Source: Chloroflexota bacterium
Lineage (GTDB): Bacteria; Chloroflexota; Dehalococcoidia; Bin125
Reading direction: 5' to 3'
Assembly (NCBI GenBank): GCA_026707145.1
Contig: JAPOXK010000023.1
Span: 1-64,000, forward strand
Length of the DNA stretch: 64,000 nt
In this document: in pieces, positions 24,475 to 33,510 of the stretch
Layout of the letters: every line of letters starts with the position of its first letter
How positions within the stretch are numbered: position 1 is the first letter of the stretch
Made by a program: the position numbers and the translations under genes
Notes under the pieces: model-generated
The model's input: only the letters and a program-made list of their open reading frames with translations
What the model was told of the DNA's origin: nothing
The model's database searches: none

Positions 24475-26261
24475 CAGTCGGGTTGGGCGGCGGCGGCCGT
24501 ATCGGCATCGGTCGCTTGGGTTTGACGCTGCTCTTGCTCGAGGAGGGAAGCGGTGCGGAGCGTGGCCATGATGAGATGCTGGGCGTTGTCGCAACGGAGA
24601 GCGCGGTGGCGGAGGGAGCGCCGGACGGCCCCGTGGTGGCCGGGGCTGCGAACGAAGACCAGATCGGCGGCGCCGAGTTGGAGCTGGAGCAGGAAACGTT
24701 GGGCTTGGAGCAGGGCGGCCCGGTAGCGGGTGGCGCGGTCGATGTCGCCGCGGCGGCGGGCGAGTGCCAAGGCGGCGGCGATGCCTTCCGCGTAGGCGGC
24801 GGTTCCGACACCGGGGCCGCCTTCGAAGCCCCCGGCCCAGACGGGGATGGGGTGGGCGGACGGATACTGGCGATCGAGGGTCCAGTCGGCCATGTCGTAG
24901 GCGAACTCGGCGGCGCCGGCAGTAGCGGGAATGGCGTCCGCGAGCTCGCAGGCCTGGATCATCCAGGCAGGGAAGGCGAGGTCTTTGTTGGTGTCCTGCG
25001 CCCACCAATCGCGGTAGTGATTGAGGGCGGCGCGGACGGCGTCGGCGAGACGGTCACGCTTGGTGGTGAGATAGCGGTGGGCGAGGGCGAGAGTGCACTG
25101 TCCGGCATAGTAGGTTTCACTGCCCTCAAGGTCGGCGCCGCGGGCGCTCTGGGTAAAGGCGCCGCTGCGGTCTTGGAGGGCGAGCAAAGTGGCGGTGAGG
25201 TCCTCCGTGGGAGAGATGGGGCCCTGGGCGCGCCCCTCGATTTCGGCGAGGGCGAGGAGGGTGAGAGGGATGGCGCCCACGCGGCGGTGCCCGTCCCCGT
25301 CCGCGAGGGTGGCGAGGCTGCCGGGGCCGTCGCGTCGGAGCCCGGTCTGGAGAAGGCCGGTAATGGCACGGGCGGCCGCGGCGACGAAGGGTTTCTGGCG
25401 GGTGGCGCGGGCGAGCTTGGCCATGCTCCAAGCACAGCCGGCTTGGCGAACGATGGAGTCGGCGGCAGACCACTGGTCGCGTTGGGGAACGAACTCGTAG
25501 CGGAAGAGGCCGTTGGGGCGCTGGTGCCGGCCGAGCCAGGCGCCGGCTTGCAGGGCGGCGGCGAGCAGGCGGTCGTGGGTGACTTCCTCTTGCGCGACGA
25601 GGCGCGTGTCGCCGTGGAGTTCGACGATGCGATCGGGTGGCGGGTCGCCGTTCGCGGCGGCGGGTGGTTCAAGCAGGGCAAGCAAGCGGGTGGCGGTGAA
25701 GCGCTGGACGGTCACGGACGCGGGGAGCCAGTAGCCGGGCGGGCGGGCTTGCTTGAGGAGACCCTTGATCCAGTAAGGCGTGGGCTCGCCGGCGTGCAGG
25801 GGATCGCTGGGCCAGCCGCCGCTGAGCCGTCCGTCGTGGGAGAGAATGAGGCCGTCGCAAGGGGTGCGGACGCTCTGCAGAAGCCCGGAGAGCCCTTGCG
25901 GGTTGATCGTCTCGATGGCGCCGGCGGTTTCGATCTCGAGGAAGGCGGGGGGCGTGGGCGGCGATTGCTCCGTGGCGGGCGGCTCTTCGAATTCGTTGTG
26001 GAATTGGGAAGCGGGCTCATCGGGGGACGGCGCTTCTTGCTCGGCGGGTTGCCTGTCGGCGGCGGCGCGAGCGGCGGCAGCGCGGACGGCGGTATGCGCA
26101 TCGGGATCGGCGGCTTCGCCTTCGCCGATGATCCAGCCCTGCTGCCAGATGCGGACCCGGGCGCGGCCGTGCCAGCTTGCCGGGGGGTCGCCGGCGGCGT
26201 CGCCATCGGCGACGCCTGCACGGGCCGCGGCAACGAGTGTGGCGGAGCCTGAGTCGGTCAT
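24474..26261 (-). CDS. Two-part protein: AMMECR1-like N-terminus plus alpha/alpha toroid
   Basis: 595 aa. After a low-complexity Ala/Pro-rich stretch (residues ~60-105), residues ~105-210 (FLEIETAGAIETI ... TPCDGLILSHDGRLSGGWPS ... YWLPASVTVQRFT) follow the strand pattern of AMMECR1-type domains. Residues ~230-560 form repeated helical hairpins with aromatic and Gly turns (GAWLGRHQRPNGLFRYEF, then GCAWSMAKLARAT), like (alpha/alpha)6 toroids of glycoside hydrolases/epimerases and terpene-cyclase-like proteins. No secretion signal is seen. The combination is unfamiliar to me, and both domain calls are from pattern only. It is coupled to the downstream alcohol dehydrogenase. Confidence 0.6.
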   Translation of the reverse strand: MTDSGSATLVAAARAGVADGDAAGDPPASWHGRARVRIWQQGWIIGEGEAADPDAHTAVRAAAARAAADRQPAEQEAPSPDEPASQFHNEFEEPPATEQSPPTPPAFLEIETAGAIETINPQGLSGLLQSVRTPCDGLILSHDGRLSGGWPSDPLHAGEPTPYWIKGLLKQARPPGYWLPASVTVQRFTATRLLALLEPPAAANGDPPPDRIVELHGDTRLVAQEEVTHDRLLAAALQAGAWLGRHQRPNGLFRYEFVPQRDQWSAADSIVRQAGCAWSMAKLARATRQKPFVAAAARAITGLLQTGLRRDGPGSLATLADGDGHRRVGAIPLTLLALAEIEGRAQGPISPTEDLTATLLALQDRSGAFTQSARGADLEGSETYYAGQCTLALAHRYLTTKRDRLADAVRAALNHYRDWWAQDTNKDLAFPAWMIQACELADAIPATAGAAEFAYDMADWTLDRQYPSAHPIPVWAGGFEGGPGVGTAAYAEGIAAALALARRRGDIDRATRYRAALLQAQRFLLQLQLGAADLVFVRSPGHHGAVRRSLRHRALRCDNAQHLIMATLRTASLLEQEQRQTQATDADTAAAAQPD

Positions 26262-26446
26262 GGGGTTGCATGCTAGCGGGCCCTATAGATATGGGTTCGA
26301 GTCGCCGTGGCATTGATGGGGGCATGCTTGGGGGAGCCTGCGGGCTTCGAGTTGACGGAGACGCAGGCGTCGCGACGCGGAGGGAAGGCTTCCGCTTCCC
26401 GTGCTGGCCGGCGAGATCGGCGTCGGCCTTGTCGCGCGGGCGAGGG

Positions 26447-27469
26447 CTACCCGCGAAGTGCCGCCAGGATCGCGCGGGCGTTGGCTTCGTCGGCGGGGGT
26501 GTCTCCGGGGTTGGAGCCGTCGGGGATGGAGAGGAGGACGGTGGAGCAGGCGCCGAATCGTTCGCGCAGTTTGGGAGCGATCTCATCTGGCGGCCCAACG
26601 ACGCCGAAGGTCTCGATCATTGCGTCGCTGATGAGGTTGGGCATCTCGTCCCAGCGGTCGGCCGCGGAGAGGTCGTGGAGCTGGCGCTGGAGGTTGCCCC
26701 AGCCGTGCAGGCCGAGGACCTGTTGGTAGATCTGAGTGGATCCGTAGAAGGCGATAAGACGGGCGAGTTCGGCCTTCCCGCGGCGAACGGTTGCGTCGTC
26801 GGTGGCGACGACGACGCGGGCGCTGGCGGCGAGATCGATGTCGGCGGGGGAGCGGCCGGCGCGGCGGGTCCCGGCTTCCAGGTTGGGGAGGATGACGTCG
26901 CTGAGGTACTCGGCCGAGCAGAGGGAGTGGAGGCGGAGGCCGTCGGCGACCTCGCCGGCGAGGCGGCACATGCCGGGACCGACGGCGGAGAGGTAGACGG
27001 GGATGTGGGGGTGGTCGATGGGCGGGGGGCGGAAGAAGGGGGTCATAAGGGTGAAGCTGTAGTGCTGGCCCCGGAAGTCGAGGGAGCCGCCGCCGTTCCA
27101 GCAGTCCCAGATGGCGCGGAGGGCCTGGACGTACTCGCGCAGGCGGGGAGCGGGGGCGGACCAGGGGACGCTGAAGCGGCGTTCGTTGTGGCCCTTGACC
27201 TGAGGGCCGAGGCCGAGGCGGAAGCGACCGTTGCTGAAGCGTTGCAGGTCGTAGCTGAGCTGGGCCGTGATCATGGGGCTGCGGGGGAAAGCGATGGCAA
27301 CGCTCGTGGCGAGCGTGAGGGTGGGAGCGTGCTCGGCGGCGAGAAGGAGAGGGAAGAAGGGGTCGTGGGCGGTCTCTTGGGTGGCGAGGCCGTCGTAGCC
27401 GAGCGCTTGGGCGTGGCGTGCCCTGGCGGGGAGATGGGTGAGGCCGGTGAGTCGAGTTTCGACGCGCAT
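26447..27469 (-). CDS. LLM-class flavin/F420-dependent oxidoreductase (tandem copy 1)
   Basis: 340 aa from the ATG at 27469. Luciferase-like barrel with ARHAQALGYDGLATQETAHD and SNGRFRLGLGPQVKGHNERR, typical of the F420-dependent MSMEG_2256/Rv-type group. It is a paralogue of the next gene; residues encoded by 26928-27226 are essentially identical between the two while the ends differ. Substrate unknown. Gap to the upstream copy is only 20 bases, so one transcript is likely. Confidence 0.85.
   Translation of the reverse strand: MRVETRLTGLTHLPARARHAQALGYDGLATQETAHDPFFPLLLAAEHAPTLTLATSVAIAFPRSPMITAQLSYDLQRFSNGRFRLGLGPQVKGHNERRFSVPWSAPAPRLREYVQALRAIWDCWNGGGSLDFRGQHYSFTLMTPFFRPPPIDHPHIPVYLSAVGPGMCRLAGEVADGLRLHSLCSAEYLSDVILPNLEAGTRRAGRSPADIDLAASARVVVATDDATVRRGKAELARLIAFYGSTQIYQQVLGLHGWGNLQRQLHDLSAADRWDEMPNLISDAMIETFGVVGPPDEIAPKLRERFGACSTVLLSIPDGSNPGDTPADEANARAILAALRG
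26928..27226. repeat. Near-identical tract shared by tandem LLM genes, copy 1
   Basis: This 299-base stretch matches 27962-28260 at a constant offset of 1034 bases with a single difference that I can see (27182 T versus 28216 C). Sequence on both sides of the tract is homologous but clearly diverged, which is the signature of recent gene conversion or of unequal selection. Confidence 0.9.
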
Positions 27470-27489
27470 CGGGCTGATGGGTATCGAGG

Positions 27490-28506
27490 CTAGCCGGCGT
27501 GGAAGCTGTCGATGAGGCGGCGGAGGGTCGCGTCGTCCTCGGCGCTGCCGGGGGGCATGTCCAGGGAGACGGAGGAGCAGGTGGCGCCGTAGCGGGCGAG
27601 GGCGTCGCGGGCGGCGACCTCGGGCGGGCCGATGGCGGCGAAGGCTTCCAGCATGGCGTCGCTGACGAGTTCGGGCATCTCCTGCCAGCGGTTTTGGATG
27701 GATAGTTCGTGGAACTGGGCGGTCAGGTTCCCCCAGCCGTGGACGTCGAGAACCGGCTGGTAGGTGCGGGTGGAGGCGTAGAAGGCGATGCGCTGGGCTA
27801 CGGCGGCTTTGCCGCTGCGGATGGCTTGGTCGTCGTCCCCGGGTATAAGGAAGCCGCCGCAGACGAGATCGATGTCGGCGAGAGAGCGGCCGGCACGGTC
27901 GGCACCGGCTTCCAGGTTGGGAAGGATGACGTCGCTGAGGTACTTCACGGAGCAAAGGGGATGGAGGCGGAGGCCGTCGGCGACCTCGCCGGCGAGGCGG
28001 CACATGCCGGGACCGACGGCGGAGAGGTAGACGGGGATGTGGGGGTGGTCGATGGGCGGGGGGCGGAAGAAGGGGGTCATAAGGGTGAAGCTGTAGTGCT
28101 GGCCCCGGAAGTCGAGGGAGCCGCCGCCGTTCCAGCAGTCCCAGATGGCGCGGAGGGCCTGGACGTACTCGCGCAGGCGGGGAGCGGGGGCGGACCAGGG
28201 GACGCTGAAGCGGCGCTCGTTGTGGCCCTTGACCTGAGGGCCGAGGCCGAGGCGGAAGCGGCCGTTGCTGAGACGCTGGAGGTCGTAGCCGATGTTGGCG
28301 GTGATCATGGGGCTGCGGGGGAAGGCGATGGCGACGTTGGTGCCCAGCGTGATGCGCTGCGTGTGCTCGGCGGCGAGCACGAGAGGGAAGAAGGGATCGT
28401 GCTGGGTTTCGTGTGTGTTGAGCGCGTCGAAACCGAGGCGCTCGGCGTGCTGGGCGTAGGCGGGGACCTGGGCGAGGTCGCAGTCGATCCTGGCTTCAAC
28501 GCGCAT
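27490..28506 (-). CDS. LLM-class flavin/F420-dependent oxidoreductase (tandem copy 2)
   Basis: 338 aa. Same family as the downstream gene: AYAQHAERLGFDALNTHETQ, LSNGRFRLGLGPQVKG and YLSAVGPGMCRLAGEVADG. The ATG at 28506 has AGGAG upstream, located inside the end of the BY-kinase-like gene whose stop lies just 3 bases before the start codon, so the genes are probably coupled. The divergent first ~75 and last ~100 residues compared with its paralogue suggest different substrates on a common scaffold. Confidence 0.85.
   Translation of the reverse strand: MRVEARIDCDLAQVPAYAQHAERLGFDALNTHETQHDPFFPLVLAAEHTQRITLGTNVAIAFPRSPMITANIGYDLQRLSNGRFRLGLGPQVKGHNERRFSVPWSAPAPRLREYVQALRAIWDCWNGGGSLDFRGQHYSFTLMTPFFRPPPIDHPHIPVYLSAVGPGMCRLAGEVADGLRLHPLCSVKYLSDVILPNLEAGADRAGRSLADIDLVCGGFLIPGDDDQAIRSGKAAVAQRIAFYASTRTYQPVLDVHGWGNLTAQFHELSIQNRWQEMPELVSDAMLEAFAAIGPPEVAARDALARYGATCSSVSLDMPPGSAEDDATLRRLIDSFHAG
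27962..28260. repeat. Near-identical tract shared by tandem LLM genes, copy 2
   Basis: Partner of 26928-27226, see that entry: 299 bases with one visible mismatch, inside two otherwise diverged paralogous genes. Confidence 0.9.
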
Positions 28507-28509
28507 GGT

Positions 28510-29874
28510 TCAGGAACTCCTCGTGTGATGGGATGAGATGTTAGCGGGAGCGGGAGATGCCCGCGCGGTGAGGGAAGCGGGGTTGGACGTGGGCTCGCCG
28601 GCGGGACGAGGCGCGTTGCTCCAGACGACGCCGAGGATCGGCTTGCCGGTTGCGCGCAGGGCTTGGCCGGCGGCGCGGAGCTCTTCGGGATGGGTGCGAT
28701 TGGCGTCGGCGACCAGGAGGATGGCGTCGCAGGTGCCGGCGAGTACAGCGGCGGCGTTGCTCTCGACGAGATCGGGGGCGTCGAGGATGGCGAGCTCGGC
28801 GGTGCGGGGAAGCTCGGCGAGGAGGGTAGTGAGACGGGGGGTGGCGAGTAGCTTGGAGGGGTGAGGCGGGAGCACGCCGCTGGTGATGACGTGAAGGGGT
28901 ATGCCGGGGATCTCCTGTGCGGGCGGCGCGAGGTTCGAGAAGCGGGCGTCGGTGAGGCCGTGCTGGTTGGGAAGCTGGAGAAGACGATGGACGCTGGGCC
29001 GATGGAGATTCGCGTCGATCAGGAGGAGGCGCCGTCCGGTTTCGGCGAAGGCGAGCGCGAGGTTGACGGCGATCGAGCCGGCGTCGTCTTGGGCGTCGAC
29101 GCCGACGACGAGGATGGCGCGGAGGCTCTCGGCGGCGCGAAGGCCCTCGATCGTGGTTTGGAGATCGCGGAGAGCGGCGGCCTCTGGCGAGTGGGGCTGG
29201 CTGAGGAGAGCGGGGTTGTCCTGGTTGCGGGAGCTGGGGATGGAGCCGAGCGTGGGGAGGCTGGCGAGCCATTGCACGTCGCCGGCTGGTTGGAGAGGAC
29301 GTTCACGGAAGGCGAGGACGCCGGCGCCGATCAGGCCGATTACGAGAGCAGCGGCGACGGCGCTGGCGGTGTAGAGCGGGGCGTTGTTGGAGAGAGGCTC
29401 GCGCGGGGCGGCGACTTGGCCGAGCTGGGTGGGGGCGGGAGCGTCCAGCGAAAGTGGCGCGCTGTGGACGACGGCATTGCTGATCCCAATGGCGAGGAGT
29501 TGGGCGAGGGCCGGAGAGGGCGCGTCCGCTTCGATGGCTATGAGCGTGCCGTCGGTACGGGCGCGAACGTCGTTGCGGAGATCGTCGGCAGTGGTGTCGA
29601 GACGGAGTTCGCGGATGATCGTGGCAAGGAGGGTTTCGCTGCGGGCGAGTTGAGTGTAGCCCTCGGGCGCGATGGGGCTGCTGGGAGGGACGATGAGTTC
29701 ACTGCGCGCCCGATAGACGTTGTCTTGGGAGGCGACGATGGCGTAGGTCAGGAGGCCGGCGATGGCGGCGAGGGTGAAGGGGACCCACCAGAAGAAGGTG
29801 GTGGGCCGGCGCAAGTCCGTACGCGGATACGCGGGCGTGTCCGGTGGGGGCTGGAGAAAGGGGCGTTCGGCCAT
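28510..29874 (-). CDS. Wzz/BY-kinase-like protein with degenerate P-loop
   Basis: 454 aa from the ATG at 29874. Layout of a polysaccharide co-polymerase fused to a bacterial tyrosine-kinase-like ATPase: transmembrane helix at ~28-48, extracytoplasmic Wzz-like region, second helix at ~170-190, then a cytoplasmic Mrp/ParA-like domain. The Walker A' (LLLIDANLHRPSVHRLL) and Walker B (LAILDAPDLVES) motifs are recognisable, but the Walker A position reads VDAQDDAGSIAVNLA, without the G-K-S/T lysine. There is no tyrosine cluster at the C-terminus (ends SSHHTRSS). It probably does not hydrolyse ATP in the usual way and may act as a structural regulator of exopolysaccharide export. No wzx/wzy genes are in view. 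Confidence 0.75.
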   Translation of the reverse strand: MAERPFLQPPPDTPAYPRTDLRRPTTFFWWVPFTLAAIAGLLTYAIVASQDNVYRARSELIVPPSSPIAPEGYTQLARSETLLATIIRELRLDTTADDLRNDVRARTDGTLIAIEADAPSPALAQLLAIGISNAVVHSAPLSLDAPAPTQLGQVAAPREPLSNNAPLYTASAVAAALVIGLIGAGVLAFRERPLQPAGDVQWLASLPTLGSIPSSRNQDNPALLSQPHSPEAAALRDLQTTIEGLRAAESLRAILVVGVDAQDDAGSIAVNLALAFAETGRRLLLIDANLHRPSVHRLLQLPNQHGLTDARFSNLAPPAQEIPGIPLHVITSGVLPPHPSKLLATPRLTTLLAELPRTAELAILDAPDLVESNAAAVLAGTCDAILLVADANRTHPEELRAAGQALRATGKPILGVVWSNAPRPAGEPTSNPASLTARASPAPANISSHHTRSS

Positions 29875-29920
29875 TGCCTGGGAGTGTACCGGGCACGACC
29901 GATTGGATCGGGATTCGGCT

Positions 29921-30652
29921 TCAGAGGGTGAGCCGAGGTCCGTTGTGGTGGAGCCAGCGACGGCAGGCGCGGTGTTGCGGGAAGCGCTGGTCCAGAGCGC
30001 GCCAGAAGCGGCGCGAGTGGTTGTGGACGGTGAGGTGAACGAGTTCGTGGGCGACGACGGCGTCGAGAACGGTGGGTGGAGCCATGACGAGGCGCCAGTT
30101 GAAGCTGAGGGAGCCGTTGTTGGAGCAGCTGGCCCAGCGCGTTTGCTGGTCGCGGATGGTGATACGGGCGACGGGGGGATCGGCCGTGTCGTGGAGGGCG
30201 TGGACGCGGTCGGTGATGAAGCGCCGGGCGAGATTGCGGTACCAGCGCTCGAGTTGGGCGCGAACGGCGGTTGGGTCGTGCGGGTGAGGAGTGGAGACGA
30301 GGAGGGTATCGCCGGTGCGGACGGCGCGAGGGGTGGGGCTGGGGTTGAGGGTAAGGGTATACCAGTGGCCGCGGAGGGGGAGTTGGACGCCGGTCTGCAG
30401 GGGCGGGGGAGTGCGAGTGGCGCGGTGGAGTTCGCCAGCATGCTTCGCGAGCCAGCGCGCTTCCTTACGGAGGAGCGTGGCAGCGGTGGTGGTTGGAACT
30501 CCTAGGGGGAGGACGACTTCGAGGCCGCGGCGGGGATGGATGTGAATGGAGGAATGGCGGGCACGGGTGGAGCGCCGGATGGTGTAGGCAACGCGTTGGC
30601 CGCCGACGAGGATGGGAGTGGGAGGAGATGAAGTGTCGGTCGGGGCGGACAC
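29921..30652 (-). CDS. YgjP-like (M48-related) metallopeptidase domain protein
   Basis: 243 aa. Zinc-binding HELVHLTVHNHSRRFW (HExxH plus downstream His) with the preceding block TRWASCSNNGSLSFNWRLV are diagnostic of the YgjP/DUF45 family, sometimes found with type I restriction systems and also free-standing. The catalytic activity of the family is poorly characterised. Located 46 bases upstream of the BY-kinase-like gene on the same strand. Confidence 0.88.
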   Translation of the reverse strand: MSAPTDTSSPPTPILVGGQRVAYTIRRSTRARHSSIHIHPRRGLEVVLPLGVPTTTAATLLRKEARWLAKHAGELHRATRTPPPLQTGVQLPLRGHWYTLTLNPSPTPRAVRTGDTLLVSTPHPHDPTAVRAQLERWYRNLARRFITDRVHALHDTADPPVARITIRDQQTRWASCSNNGSLSFNWRLVMAPPTVLDAVVAHELVHLTVHNHSRRFWRALDQRFPQHRACRRWLHHNGPRLTL

Positions 30653-30837
30653 CAGTCCAGGTTAGATGGGCGATCGGTTAGGTGCAGTGGATGTCGTGCT
30701 GTTCAACAGCGAGCGATCCTTGCTTCGGCCGCACTTGTCGCGGCCAAGCGCGCCGGGACAGGCGCCTTGCCCCACTAGCACAATCACGCGTCGATAGAGG
30801 TCAATCAATAGGCGCCGGTGCCGGTGATCGAGGGTGG

Positions 30838-32007
30838 TTAGTACGAGCGGGGCATGCCGAGGATGTGCTGACCGACGTAGTTGAGGATCATCTCTTGGGC
30901 GACGGGGGCGAGGCGGAAAAGGCGGACGTCGCGGAGAAGGCGTTCGAGGTCGGAGTCGACAGCGTAGCCGTAGCCGCCCATGGTTTGGATGGCGCGGTCG
31001 CAGGCGGCGAAGGCGGCTTCGGCGGCGAGATACTTGGCCATGTTGGCTTCGGCGCCGGCATTTTGATCGTTGTCGTAGAGCGAGGCGGCTTTGTAGTTGA
31101 GCAGACGCGCGGCTTCCAGGGTGATCTTGATCTCGGCGAGGGGGAATTGGATGCCCTGGTTGGCGCCGATGGGACGGTTGAAGACGACGCGGTTGGAGGC
31201 GTAGTCGGCGGCGAGGCGAAGGGCGATGTCGCCGCTGGCGAGACAGCCGGCGGCGGTGACGATGCGTTCGGAGTTGAGGGTATCGAGGATGTAGCCCCAA
31301 CCTTTGCCTTCCTCGCCGACGAGCCCGTCGGCGGGGACGCGGACATCGTCGAAGAAGACTTGGCAGGAATTGAGGCAGCGGGTGCCGAGCTTCTCCATGG
31401 GCTGGTAGGTGAGGCCTTCGGAGGGGAGATCGGCGATGAGCAGGCTGAGGCCGAAGCTCTTCTTGGGAGCGTCCTGGAACGGAGTTGTGCGAGTGACGAC
31501 GAGGCACTGCTGTGCCTTGTCGATGCCGGTGATCCAGACTTTCTGCCCGTTGACGCGGTAGCTGTCGCCGTCGCGGACGGCGGCGGTTTCGATCCCCAGG
31601 GTGTTGCTGCCGGCGTTGGGCTCGGTGAGGGCCATGCTGAAGTCGAGTTCGCCGGCGGCCATGGGGGGCAGGTACTTTTGCTTTTGCTCTTCGCTGCCGT
31701 GCCGCTTGACGGTCTCGGCCCCGAAGACAGGAGTGACCATGAAGAGCATGGAGAGGGTGGAGCCGCCGCCCGCGCGGCAGGCTTCCTCGGTGACGAGGCC
31801 AAGTTCGAGGACGCCTTGGCCGGCGCCGCCGTACTTTTCCGGGATGGCGACCCCGATCCATCCCCCTTGGCCAATGGCGCTCCAGAGTTCGGTGGGGAAC
31901 TCGTGGGCGCGGTCTTTGTCCCGCCAATATTCGAGGCCGAAGTCCTTGACGGTGTCACGCACGCCCTGCTGGATCAGGCGCTGCTGCTCAGTGAATTCGA
32001 AGTCCAT
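30838..32007 (-). CDS. Acyl-CoA dehydrogenase
   Basis: 389 aa from the ATG at 32007. Classic family blocks: IPEKYGGAG near the N-terminus; FSMALTEPNAGSNTLGIETA, the FAD/substrate motif; NGQKVWITGID; and the C-terminal QTMGGYGYAVDSDLERLLRD. The usual catalytic base is a Glu in the C-terminal part; I did not fix its position. It introduces a 2,3-double bond in acyl-CoAs and passes electrons to ETF. It is divergent from the crotonase-SnoaL gene, with a 153-base gap likely holding both promoters; enoyl-CoA made here would be the substrate of that hydratase. Confidence 0.92.
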   Translation of the reverse strand: MDFEFTEQQRLIQQGVRDTVKDFGLEYWRDKDRAHEFPTELWSAIGQGGWIGVAIPEKYGGAGQGVLELGLVTEEACRAGGGSTLSMLFMVTPVFGAETVKRHGSEEQKQKYLPPMAAGELDFSMALTEPNAGSNTLGIETAAVRDGDSYRVNGQKVWITGIDKAQQCLVVTRTTPFQDAPKKSFGLSLLIADLPSEGLTYQPMEKLGTRCLNSCQVFFDDVRVPADGLVGEEGKGWGYILDTLNSERIVTAAGCLASGDIALRLAADYASNRVVFNRPIGANQGIQFPLAEIKITLEAARLLNYKAASLYDNDQNAGAEANMAKYLAAEAAFAACDRAIQTMGGYGYAVDSDLERLLRDVRLFRLAPVAQEMILNYVGQHILGMPRSY

Positions 32008-32160
32008 GGCGTTGTTCTTTCCCTGTCGGTCGCTGGGCGATTCTACGCCGTGGCTTGGCACTGGGGTAGAGAGGCGATACGTTGCGGCGGGCGCTGCTTC
32101 GGTTGTTCGCGGATAAGACAGCGAAGTTCGATGGAGGGCGGCGCGGGCTCGGGGGAAGCC

Positions 32161-33414
32161 ATGATATCGGAGCGGTTCCATGTCGAGCGGCCGGAGGCGG
32201 GAGTGATCACGATCACGATCGATCGGGCTGATCGGATCAATTCGTTCGACGCGGCGATGGTGCAGGAGATGACGGAGACGGTGGCAGCTGTGGAGGAGGA
32301 GTCGGTCCGGGTGGTGATCCTGCGGTCGGCCTTGCCGAAGGTTTGGGTGGCCGGGGCCGATATCACGGCGCTGCGGGGGCTGACGGTGGAGGCGGGAGCG
32401 TCGTTCGTGTATGCGGGGCATGCGATGTTGCGCGGGATCGAGCGGAGCCGGAAGGTCTACATCGCGGCGATAGGGGGAGCGGCGCTGGGGGGTGGGACGG
32501 AGATGGCGTTGGCCTGCGATCTGCGGGTGGCGTCGAAGACGGCCTCGTTCGGGCAGCCGGAGGTGTTGCTGGGCGTGATTCCGGGGTGGGGAGGGACGCA
32601 GCGGTTGCCGCGCTTGCTGGGGGAGTCCCGGGCCAAGGAATTGCTGTTGACGGGACGCCGGATCCGTGCGGAGGAGGCGTGTGAGATAGGGCTGGTGAAT
32701 CGGTTGTGCGAACCGGAGGAGCTGGACGAGGCGGCACTGGGACTGGCGCGGGAGGTGCTGGCGAATGGCCCCGGGGCGGTGGAGCGGACGAAGCGGGCCG
32801 TGACTGAAGGGATGCGGGCGCCGCTGGATCAGGGACTGGTGATCGAGGCGGAGATGTTCGTGGGAAATCTGGGGTCGCCGGAGCGAGACGAAGGGATGCG
32901 TGCCTTCGTGGAGAAGCGCAAGCCGCAGTGGGGATCTGGAGAGTTAGGGGAGAAAGTCATGCCGACGGCTGGACAGACCGGTGGATTGTCGGACCGAGAC
33001 GCGATTTTGAACCTGATGGAGCGATACTGCTGGACGGTGGACCGAGGGGAATTCGAATCCTGGTTGGAGTGCTTCACGGAGGATGGGACGTTTGATGTGC
33101 GAGGGCAGCGGCCGTCGGGTCGGGCGAAGTTGCGGGCGTTCATTGAGAAGGAAGTTGGGGAGGCGTTCAGCTACATCCGGCACTTGGTCCATAATCCCTC
33201 GGTTGAGTTGGTGAGCGAACGGGAGGCGCGGGCGCGGAGCTATTTCGAGCTGCGGGGGACAACGCAGCGGGGGAGCGATTTCGAGGCGCTGGGGTCGTAC
33301 GAAGACACGATTGTGAAGACGGAGACGGGGTGGCGGTTCCGGGAGCGGAAGGCACGGTTCGACTACTTCGTGCCGAGAGGCGAGTCACTGAGCGCAGGTG
33401 GAGATCAGCAGTAG
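32161..33414 (+). CDS. Enoyl-CoA hydratase fused to a SnoaL-like (NTF2) domain
   Basis: 417 aa, one uninterrupted frame. Residues 1-~258 are a crotonase: WVAGADITAL and the oxyanion-hole segment IGGAALGGGTEMALACDLR, then FGQPEVLLGVIPGWGGTQRL with the catalytic Glu. Residues ~275-410 are a SnoaL-like domain: LSDRDAILNLMERYCWTVDR, ECFTEDGTFDVRG, YIRHLVHNPSVELVSE. An internal ATG at 32959 (residue 267) is preceded by AGGGGAGAA at good spacing, so the SnoaL part could also be translated alone. Either a real fusion or two overlapping products; both halves look intact. Confidence 0.85.
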   Translation: MISERFHVERPEAGVITITIDRADRINSFDAAMVQEMTETVAAVEEESVRVVILRSALPKVWVAGADITALRGLTVEAGASFVYAGHAMLRGIERSRKVYIAAIGGAALGGGTEMALACDLRVASKTASFGQPEVLLGVIPGWGGTQRLPRLLGESRAKELLLTGRRIRAEEACEIGLVNRLCEPEELDEAALGLAREVLANGPGAVERTKRAVTEGMRAPLDQGLVIEAEMFVGNLGSPERDEGMRAFVEKRKPQWGSGELGEKVMPTAGQTGGLSDRDAILNLMERYCWTVDRGEFESWLECFTEDGTFDVRGQRPSGRAKLRAFIEKEVGEAFSYIRHLVHNPSVELVSEREARARSYFELRGTTQRGSDFEALGSYEDTIVKTETGWRFRERKARFDYFVPRGESLSAGGDQQ

Positions 33415-33510
33415 GAAGCTTTGCGTCGCGTGGGCACGCCGTGTGCTTCGCTCACCGAGTTCTGGGACCGTTTTGGCCGGCGCTGCTTCGCGTACCTCGG
33501 GAGGGGTGTG

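Noticed and set aside
30682-32160. Plus-strand extension of the crotonase frame (490 extra codons)
   Set aside because: It mirrors the acyl-CoA dehydrogenase on the opposite strand, has no family similarity, and a good start with ribosome-binding site lies at 32161.
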